From positions 1 through 11,866 of the forward strand of contig JAKPQU010000111.1 in assembly GCA_029555925.1 (NCBI GenBank): a DNA stretch of 11,866 bases. Direction: 5' to 3'. The DNA is from Bacillota bacterium (GTDB lineage Bacteria > Eremiobacterota > SpSt-956 > JAKJGF01). Position 1 is the first letter of the stretch. Every line of letters begins with the position of its first letter. Shown here piece by piece: positions 6,841-11,866 of the stretch. The translations under genes and the position numbers were made by a program. Under the pieces are notes generated by a model, which saw nothing but the letters and a program-made list of their open reading frames with translations, did no database searches and was not told where the DNA came from.

Positions 6841-8022
6841 ATGAAATTCAATTCTGAACATGCTTATAAATATACGGAAGATTTATCTTTCCCCCGCTCT
6901 CCCGGAAGCGAAGGAGAGAAACAGGCAAGAGATTATATTATCGATAGTTTCAAACATAAGGAACTGGATGTAGAAATTCAGGAATTTAAATTTTCTACCT
7001 TTCCACTTTCCGTAATGGCAAGAATCTTTCTGTTATTTCTTATAACAATGCAGATTCTTATGTATCTCTGTTATGATAAAAATCCTTTATATTCCGTTTT
7101 AATTTCCTTTGCAGTTGTAAGTCTTATAATTGCATCCACAAAATGGAGAAAAAATTATCACAGACTCTATGATGTTCCATGGAAAGAAAAGACTTCATGG
7201 AATATTATAGCAAGGAAAACAAAGGAAAATGCCAGAAAAAATCTCATATTCCTTGCCCATTACGATTCAAAATCACAGACTCTTCCCGCTTTCTGGAGAG
7301 CAACACTGTTCGGCACATCTCTCGTCGGAAGCGTTTCCCTCATAGGATTAACCACTCTGCTCGCATTATGCAAATTTCTTGACGTCCCGGTTCCTGTGTG
7401 GGATAAAAGTATTCTCTTTTATCTATGTGTCATTACAACTGTAGCTCTCTTTTTACTGCAACTTAACAGGTCAGGAAACAAATCTCCCGGTTCACTGGAC
7501 AATGCATCAGGTATTGGAGTTCTTCTGGAACTCGCGAAAATACTTCCTGAAGAGGTGAAGAATACAAACCTTACTTTCATTGCAACAGGTGCGGAAGAAG
7601 ATGGCCTGTGCGGTGCGGTAAGATTTATGGAAAAAGAAGGATATAAATACGATAAAGAAAAGACCTATTTTATAAATTTTGACGGCCCCGGCGCAGAAGG
7701 CAATATAATAATAACCTCTGCCTACGGAATACCTCCCTTTCATACGGGAGGACTCCTGACTCCTCTGGCTTTAAAAATAGCAAAAGAACATAATTACCCT
7801 GTTACAAAAGGTTATATTCCCCTTGGAGCCGGACTGGATCAGTTTCCCGTATCAGTCTACGGATTTCCTGTAATAACAGTGTCAGGTGGAAAATTATTTT
7901 CAAAGATAATTTTTGCAATTCACTCGGAATATGATAGAATGGATCTTATATCAAGACATGCTCTTCAGAGAGCCGGTAATCTATGCTATAAAATGGCTCT
8001 GGACATAGACAGATATTTTTAA
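6841..8022 (+). CDS. Integral-membrane M28-family metallopeptidase
   Basis: Probable zinc aminopeptidase of the M28 family. Seen: all five expected metal or catalytic positions are present: H140 (LAHYDSKS), D220 (GSLDNASG), E252-E253 (TGAEEDG), D281 (NFDGPG) and H361 (AIHSEYD). The N-terminal GSEGEKQARDYI is the usual M28 opening. Two membrane helices lie at ~60-78 and 82-99. A second pair (~152-178 and 190-208) sits inside the catalytic domain, between H140 and D220, where the family normally has about a dozen residues. The basic stretch KWRKNYHR after helix 2 suggests, by the positive-inside rule, that the catalytic part faces the cytoplasm. No signal peptide. ATG 6841 is backed by AAAGAGGTG at 6826-6834. 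The substrate is unknown. It lies between nadK and the kinase-like gene, possibly co-transcribed. Confidence 0.88.
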   Translation: MKFNSEHAYKYTEDLSFPRSPGSEGEKQARDYIIDSFKHKELDVEIQEFKFSTFPLSVMARIFLLFLITMQILMYLCYDKNPLYSVLISFAVVSLIIASTKWRKNYHRLYDVPWKEKTSWNIIARKTKENARKNLIFLAHYDSKSQTLPAFWRATLFGTSLVGSVSLIGLTTLLALCKFLDVPVPVWDKSILFYLCVITTVALFLLQLNRSGNKSPGSLDNASGIGVLLELAKILPEEVKNTNLTFIATGAEEDGLCGAVRFMEKEGYKYDKEKTYFINFDGPGAEGNIIITSAYGIPPFHTGGLLTPLALKIAKEHNYPVTKGYIPLGAGLDQFPVSVYGFPVITVSGGKLFSKIIFAIHSEYDRMDLISRHALQRAGNLCYKMALDIDRYF

Positions 8023-8027
8023 TAATC

Positions 8028-8055
8028 CCGTCACGCGTCACGCGTTACGCATCAC
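8028..8055 (-). repeat. Reverse-oriented four-unit heptamer array between M28 and kinase genes
   Basis: CCGTCAC, GCGTCAC, GCGTTAC, GCATCAC, then GAC. It fills nearly all of the 50-base gap, leaving just the ribosome-binding site before the next gene. Same 28-base size and same opening CCGTCAC as the array at 6792-6819. Confidence 0.9.
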
Positions 8056-8060
8056 GACTA

Positions 8061-8068
8061 AGAGGTGA
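8061..8068 (+). promoter_or_regulatory. Ribosome-binding site of the kinase-like gene
   Basis: AGAGGTGA four bases before ATG 8073. It decides the start and resembles the site before the M28 gene. Confidence 0.8.
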
Positions 8069-8072
8069 TTTT

Positions 8073-9200
8073 ATGTTAACAGAATTCGCTCCTCCCGAGA
8101 GAGCGGAAATGGAAGAGGTTCTGAAACAGAATACAAATTTAAAAGGCCATGCTCTTATAAAAACACTCCTTGATAGTTCCCCCGATATGATATTAGTACT
8201 CAATGAGCACCGTCAGGTTATCCTTGCAAATGATAAATTTTTAAATTTTCTTCATCTGAACGATGAAAAGAATATTATCGGGGAAAGACAGGGCGAAGCA
8301 ATGGGATGTATCCATAAAAATGAAGGGCCGGGAGGGTGCGGGACATCAAAATTCTGTAAATACTGCGGTGCAGCACATGCCGTCGTCAACACCATTACAA
8401 AAAATGAAAAAGACGTGCAGGAATACAGGATAAATATCAGTGATGAAACAGGTATAACCGCATTAACACTTCGCGTATGGACAACACCTTTTAATATCAA
8501 TGGAAATAATTATGTTCTCTTCTGTGTCAGAGATGTGTCAGATGAAAAATACCGTTATATACTCGAGAGGATTTTCTTTGATGATATTTTAAACCTTGCC
8601 GGAGGAATTCAGGGAATTATGGAATTAATGCCTGATCTGACAGAAGAAGAGGCAAGAACTTTTTACAAAGAGGGTCTGACTCTTTCAAAACAGCTCATAG
8701 GAGAAATAGAAAGCCAGAAGTCTCTTCTTCAGGCAGAAAGAGGGGATTTAAAGATAAATATTACAGAAATCTTTGTACCTGCATTTCTGTCTGCTATATG
8801 TACACTTTATAAAAATCATCCTGTAGCAGAAAATAAAATTATTTATGAACCGGTCATTATAGGAGAACCATATATAAAAACAGATAAGGTACTTTTAAGC
8901 AGAGTAATAGGTAATCTCATAAAAAATGCTCTTGAAGCTTCTGAACCGGGTCAGACTGTAATAGTTTCTTACAAAAATAATAACGGGGAAATAGTATTTT
9001 CTGTCCATAATGAAAAAGAAATGTCTGAAGAAGTAAAACTGCAGATATTTAATCGTTCTTTCAGTACAAAAGCATCTTCAGGAAGAGGACTCGGCACATA
9101 CAGTGTAAAACTTTTAACGGAAAGATATCTTAAAGGTAAAGTGGATTTTACATCTACAAAAAAAGGAACTACATTTAATATAAGATTGTCCGTTCAGTGA
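8073..9200 (+). CDS. PAS-domain sensor histidine-kinase-like protein lacking the phosphoacceptor His
   Basis: Seen: a PAS domain at ~28-155 (SSPDMILVLNEHRQVILAND, ending FCVRDVSDEK), a dimerisation-like helix around 160-215, and a GHKL ATPase domain at ~230-375 with N-box NLIKNALEAS (281-290) and G2 box GRGLGTYS (337-344). The G1 region is VHNEKEM instead of DxGxG, a variant found in one kinase subfamily. In that subfamily the phosphoacceptor sits in FFHDxLN; here it reads F168-F169-D170-D171-I-L-N, so the His is Asp. Inside the PAS region C79, C89, C95 and C98 (CGTSKFCKYCG) form a possible metal- or redox-binding cluster. No membrane helix is seen, so it is soluble. No response regulator adjoins. 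The start is firm: AGAGGTGA at 8061-8068. The stop TGA lies in the first heptamer of a seven-unit array. Either a pseudokinase or a partner in a heterodimer. Confidence 0.85.
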   Translation: MLTEFAPPERAEMEEVLKQNTNLKGHALIKTLLDSSPDMILVLNEHRQVILANDKFLNFLHLNDEKNIIGERQGEAMGCIHKNEGPGGCGTSKFCKYCGAAHAVVNTITKNEKDVQEYRINISDETGITALTLRVWTTPFNINGNNYVLFCVRDVSDEKYRYILERIFFDDILNLAGGIQGIMELMPDLTEEEARTFYKEGLTLSKQLIGEIESQKSLLQAERGDLKINITEIFVPAFLSAICTLYKNHPVAENKIIYEPVIIGEPYIKTDKVLLSRVIGNLIKNALEASEPGQTVIVSYKNNNGEIVFSVHNEKEMSEEVKLQIFNRSFSTKASSGRGLGTYSVKLLTERYLKGKVDFTSTKKGTTFNIRLSVQ

Positions 9201-9245
9201 GCCGTGAGTCGTGAAAAGTGAAGAGTGAAGGGTGAAGAGTGAAAG
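9197..9245 (+). repeat. Seven-unit GTGAAAA-type array containing the kinase stop codon
   Basis: Seven exact 7-base steps: GTGAGCC, GTGAGTC, GTGAAAA, GTGAAGA, GTGAAGG, GTGAAGA, GTGAAAG. The TGA of unit one (9198-9200) is the stop codon of the kinase-like gene, again preceded by CAG. Longest array in the window. Confidence 0.92.
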
Positions 9246-9255
9246 AGATGGTTAT

Positions 9256-9334
9256 CCATCACGCGTGACGCGTCACGCGTTACGCGTCACGATTATAATG
9301 CATCACGTATCACGCATCACGCATTACGCATCAC
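9256..9334 (-). repeat. Two five-unit heptamer arrays before the epimerase gene
   Basis: Units at 9256-9290 are CCATCAC, GCGTGAC, GCGTCAC, GCGTTAC, GCGTCAC, and at 9300-9334 GCATCAC, GTATCAC, GCATCAC, GCATTAC, GCATCAC. Between them lies GATTATAAT. One unit of the first array is flipped, creating a 20-base perfect palindrome at 9261-9280. The arrays keep an artificial open frame upstream of the true epimerase start. Confidence 0.9.
9294..9299 (+). promoter_or_regulatory. Possible -10 box (TATAAT) upstream of the epimerase
   Basis: A perfect TATAAT lies in the spacer between two heptamer arrays, 58 bases before ATG 9358. No convincing -35 lies 16-18 bases upstream, where the repeat reads CGTCAC. 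It may be a real promoter for the epimerase or a chance match. Confidence 0.3.
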
Positions 9335-9357
9335 GTTTCCTTACAAAGAGAATAAAA

Positions 9358-10287
9358 ATGACAAAATATCTGATAACAGGGGGCTGTGGTTTTATAGGCT
9401 CCCATATAGCTGAAGAAGTATTAAAAAATCCGGACAATATGGTTATTATAATAGATAATCTATCATCCGGATATTTAAAGAATATTGAACACATAAAAGA
9501 CAGAGTGGAATTTATAGAAGCAGATATAAGGGATTTTGATAAATTGCTTTACCCGATGAAAGATGTAGATTATGTTTTTCATGAAGCTGCCCTTGTATCG
9601 GTTTTTGATTCCATTAATCGTCCTCTGGATAATCACAGTATAAATCTGACCGGGACTCTTAATGTTCTGGAAAGTGCCAGAAGAAATAAAGTAAAAAGGG
9701 TGGTTCTGGCAAGTTCTGCTGCAATATACGGGAATGATCCTGTTCTTCCGAAGGTTGAAACTATGGTTCCATGCCCTCTGACTCCCTACGGGATATCAAA
9801 GCTGGGAAAAGAGTATTACGGAAAAATTTATTCGGAACTATATAATCTTCCTGTCATATCACTCAGATATTTCAACGTATTTGGCCCCCGCCAGGATCCT
9901 TCTTCTCCTTATTCTGGCGTCATATCGAAATTCACAGATAATGTTCTGTCAGGTAAATCTCCAGTTATATTCGGTGATGGCCTGCAGACAAGGGATTTTG
10001 TATTTGTAAAAGACGTGGTAAAAGCAAATATTCTCGCTATGAACAGCAAGAAAATTAAAGGCGGAGAAGTTTTTAATATTGCCACAGGCATTTCGGAGAA
10101 TCTTATAACATTACTGAATACAATAAATAAAATCACAGGAAAAGATATAAAGGCAATCTATAAAGAGGAAAGGGAAGGAGATATAAAACATTCTGCAGCA
10201 GATGTAACAAAAGCCAGAGAAATACTGGAATATGAACCTTCTTTTACTCTGGAAGACGGAATAAAAATTCTGCTCGATGATTATTGA
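9358..10287 (+). CDS. UDP-sugar 4-epimerase (SDR family), probably UDP-GlcNAc/GalNAc type
   Basis: Interconverts UDP-glucose or UDP-GlcNAc and the galacto epimer using tightly bound NAD; cytoplasmic. Seen: 309 residues with the Rossmann motif GGCGFIGSH at 8-16, D33 after the second strand, S120 in ASSAAIYG, and Y144-x3-K148 as the catalytic pair. FGPRQDPSSPYSGVISKF (~175-192) and FGDGLQTRDFVFVKDV (205-220) are typical of the GlcNAc-active branch. Aligning EGDIKHSAAD with EGDLPAYWAD of E. coli GalE puts S279 at Tyr299, the gatekeeper against N-acetyl substrates; WbpP has Ser there too. ATG 9358 is chosen because the Rossmann strand begins at residue 4 and AAAGAG precedes it. The frame stays open 42 codons further upstream only through repeat DNA. 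It converges on pelG and could feed Pel synthesis as PelX does. A dTDP-sugar dehydratase is unlikely. Confidence 0.9.
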   Translation: MTKYLITGGCGFIGSHIAEEVLKNPDNMVIIIDNLSSGYLKNIEHIKDRVEFIEADIRDFDKLLYPMKDVDYVFHEAALVSVFDSINRPLDNHSINLTGTLNVLESARRNKVKRVVLASSAAIYGNDPVLPKVETMVPCPLTPYGISKLGKEYYGKIYSELYNLPVISLRYFNVFGPRQDPSSPYSGVISKFTDNVLSGKSPVIFGDGLQTRDFVFVKDVVKANILAMNSKKIKGGEVFNIATGISENLITLLNTINKITGKDIKAIYKEEREGDIKHSAADVTKAREILEYEPSFTLEDGIKILLDDY

Positions 10288-10291
10288 TTTA

Positions 10292-10347
10292 TATGAGAAT
10301 CGTAACGCGTAATGTGTAACGTGTGACGGGAGGAACAAATTCTCATA
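10292..10347. repeat. Inverted repeat bracketing the heptamer array at the convergent junction
   Basis: TATGAGAAT (10292-10300) and ATTCTCATA (10339-10347) are perfect 9-base inverted copies enclosing the four-unit array. The right arm overlaps the pelG stop codon (10343-10345). It could be the base of a hairpin acting on both converging transcripts, or the ends of a small mobile unit. Confidence 0.6.
10302..10329 (+). repeat. Four-unit heptamer array between convergent epimerase and pelG genes
   Basis: GTAACGC, GTAATGT, GTAACGT, GTGACGG, then GAGG. Substitutions keep TAA or TGA in every unit. It is sense-oriented with respect to the epimerase. Confidence 0.85.
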
Positions 10348-11818
10348 CTTCTTTATGCTCGAACAGGTCATAGTCGTTACAACCTCTATTCACAGACACC
10401 CGGTCACCGGTCACTGATTTAAACTTCGGCATTACAGGCTGTCCCTGAGAAACGGGCTTGCAGAGAAAAGTCAGATAATTAAGATGCTTCATTTTATACA
10501 TGAGATTGAGAAATATTATAACAGTACTGATTATTATTGCTATCAGGTAGCCGGTACCTGAAGTAAAAGAGCTATGCCATATAAACAGATAGCTCAGAAT
10601 GCCGTTTAACATGGTGAATATGGAAATACATACAAGGGAATCGGTAAGTAATTCAAGATACCAGTGTAATACGACAAGGACCAGAAATAAAATCTGGAAG
10701 AAGGCTGCTACTATGAGTATCCGAAATACAGGGACAATATCGTCTGCATTAAAATGAAGAAATCTTATTATATAAGGAGCTATAAGAAAGATTATAATGG
10801 TAATAAAAAACTGTATCTCTGTTATGTGCAATAATTTTTCCTTCAGAGCTGAAATCAAAAAAATTCTTTTATCTTCTATTTCTTGATAAGTTCCTTCATT
10901 CAGAATTGTATTTATATATTTTCGCAATCCTTCATAAAAATCTGTTTCTACCTGAAGAAAAAATACTGACATGGCGGGAATTATTGTAAGTGCAGCCAGG
11001 AAGGATGACGTATCATAGGGATAATGGGCAAGGAAAACTGCTTCCATTTTAATACCTTCAGGAGAATACCAGACAATCAATTTATCAAGCCAGTAACCGA
11101 GATTATATAAAAAAGCAGCCAGTGCAAGCTGAGGATATTTATTAAAGTATCTCGTAAATTCAAAAATGCTGTCTTCTCCCCATGTAAATTCACTTTTTAT
11201 ACGTCGTACAAGAAAAAGTACAATTACAACCTGCCCTGCGGTAAAACCTGAGAGGTAACCTTCTGTATGCCAGTATTTACCTGCTATCATAGCAATAAAA
11301 AAACTCAATATAAATCCGAAAAAATATATGGCAACAACCTTTACATAATCCCTTAGAGACGAAAGGAAAACCATTATTATCCACTGAAATGATACGGTAC
11401 AGAATAAAACTACACATAGAATCTTCAAAATGAAATTTACTGTAGAGAAAGATATAAAGACAGAAGAAACGATAAAACATAACAATCCTGACAGAAACAT
11501 GGCACCGGCAAAGTTTGGAAACAGTGCAGAATATTCCCTCTGATACAATTTGTCTGAAATAAAACGGGTCAGGACTAACTGAAATATACTCGTAATAATC
11601 AGGGAAAAGGTATATACATAGACTATTATAACCCTGAATAATACCATAGCCGGCTGAACGGAATAAGGGCCGGCAAATACACTGAGACCTGCTATGGACA
11701 TAACGGCAAAAAGCCAGGGACCGGAAGATATAACAAGTGAAATTAGATTTGCTTTAAAATCACTGACATATCTGTCTTCATGAAGTAATTTTTTTAACAG
11801 AAAACCTATGCCTGCCAT
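10343..11818 (-). CDS. pelG: PelG, Pel exopolysaccharide inner-membrane exporter
   Basis: Polytopic inner-membrane protein of the MOP/MATE-like group that moves Pel polysaccharide across the membrane, working with PelD, PelE and the glycosyltransferase PelF. Seen: the N-terminus MAGIGF followed by KKLLHED and ISSGPWL is the PelG signature. Further matches are LTRFISDKLY, SLRDY, YPQLALAAFLYNLGYWLDKLIVW in the middle and LTIIPAMSVFFLQVETDFYEG. About 12 hydrophobic segments. The length is 491 residues against about 456 in Pseudomonas; the excess is mostly C-terminal. The last ~25 residues are encoded partly by a decayed heptamer array (10387-10414), so the tail looks like a stop-loss extension. 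ATG 11818 has AAAGG about ten bases upstream, within the AAAGAAAGG stretch. Other pel genes probably lie to the right of the window. It converges on the epimerase gene. Confidence 0.92.
   Translation of the reverse strand: MAGIGFLLKKLLHEDRYVSDFKANLISLVISSGPWLFAVMSIAGLSVFAGPYSVQPAMVLFRVIIVYVYTFSLIITSIFQLVLTRFISDKLYQREYSALFPNFAGAMFLSGLLCFIVSSVFISFSTVNFILKILCVVLFCTVSFQWIIMVFLSSLRDYVKVVAIYFFGFILSFFIAMIAGKYWHTEGYLSGFTAGQVVIVLFLVRRIKSEFTWGEDSIFEFTRYFNKYPQLALAAFLYNLGYWLDKLIVWYSPEGIKMEAVFLAHYPYDTSSFLAALTIIPAMSVFFLQVETDFYEGLRKYINTILNEGTYQEIEDKRIFLISALKEKLLHITEIQFFITIIIFLIAPYIIRFLHFNADDIVPVFRILIVAAFFQILFLVLVVLHWYLELLTDSLVCISIFTMLNGILSYLFIWHSSFTSGTGYLIAIIISTVIIFLNLMYKMKHLNYLTFLCKPVSQGQPVMPKFKSVTGDRVSVNRGCNDYDLFEHKEV
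10387..10414 (-). repeat. Decayed four-unit heptamer array inside the 3' end of pelG
   Basis: On the minus strand: GTGACCG, GTGACCG, GGTGTCT, GTGAATA, then GAGG. Length and ending match the intergenic arrays. It encodes about residues 469-477 of PelG. Unit three, the one that would put TGA in the pelG frame, has lost it. Confidence 0.65.
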
Positions 11819-11841
11819 AAATGGTAAACCTTTCTTTATTC

Positions 11842-11866
11842 GTGACGCGTAACGCGTGACGCGTGA
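11842..11866 (+). repeat. Heptamer array upstream of pelG, cut by the window edge
   Basis: GTGACGC, GTAACGC, GTGACGC and the start GTGA of a fourth unit. It begins 24 bases upstream of the pelG ATG and is reverse-oriented relative to pelG, as are the arrays before the M28, kinase and epimerase genes. Confidence 0.88.

Noticed and set aside
9232..9357. Forty-two-residue N-terminal extension of the epimerase from a GTG at 9232.
   Set aside because: The stretch is made of heptamer arrays, which in this orientation stay open in frame. The Rossmann motif begins three residues after ATG 9358, as usual for the family.

Overview
This is a low-GC bacterial window (AT-rich throughout by eye, with GC-rich islands made only by short intergenic repeats). 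It holds eight protein genes, no RNA genes, no insertion sequences and no CRISPR array. The PelG-type exporter, the NAD kinase and the integral-membrane M28 peptidase point to a bacterium. I cannot place it at phylum level. The mix (degenerate clostripain paralogues, orphan sensor kinase, dense intergenic heptamer repeats) looks like an uncultured lineage assembled from a metagenome, but that is a guess.

Layout. 134-4385 (+): two tandem paralogues built as a clostripain (peptidase C11) fold followed by a glycine-rich hydrophobic C-terminal region. Both have lost the catalytic His/Cys dyad, each with different replacements. 4392-5690 (-): a 12-helix-type carrier related to the NTP/NDP exchange (TLC) family, convergent with the second paralogue and divergent from nadK. 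5843-10287 (+): NAD kinase, a membrane M28 metallopeptidase, a PAS histidine-kinase-like protein lacking its phosphoacceptor His, and a UDP-sugar 4-epimerase, all on one strand with gaps of 50-157 bases. 10343-11818 (-): PelG, the inner-membrane exporter of the Pel exopolysaccharide. Other pel genes would be expected beyond the right edge, because pelG is usually the last gene of a pel operon.

Every intergenic gap between genes, except the 6-base convergent one at 4386-4391, carries arrays of a 7-base repeat. There are two flavours, GTGACGC (variants GTAACGC, GTGATGC) and GTGAAAA (variants GTGAAGA, GTGAAGG). Several arrays are exactly four units (28 bases) and end in GAG or GAGG. Each forward unit contains TGA or TAA, and 7 is coprime to 3, so three forward units stop translation in all three frames. 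The stop codons of nadK and of the kinase lie in the first unit of such an array. The 3' end of pelG runs through a decayed four-unit array in which the one unit that would give an in-frame stop is mutated.

Functionally, the epimerase next to pelG has Ser at the position that is Tyr299 in E. coli GalE. This fits a UDP-GlcNAc/GalNAc epimerase that could supply the GalNAc precursor for Pel, as PelX does in Pseudomonas. The other genes do not form an obvious pathway. No stretch over 300 bases lacks a gene; the longest gaps are 1-133, 2195-2330, 5691-5842, 6707-6840 and 9201-9357.
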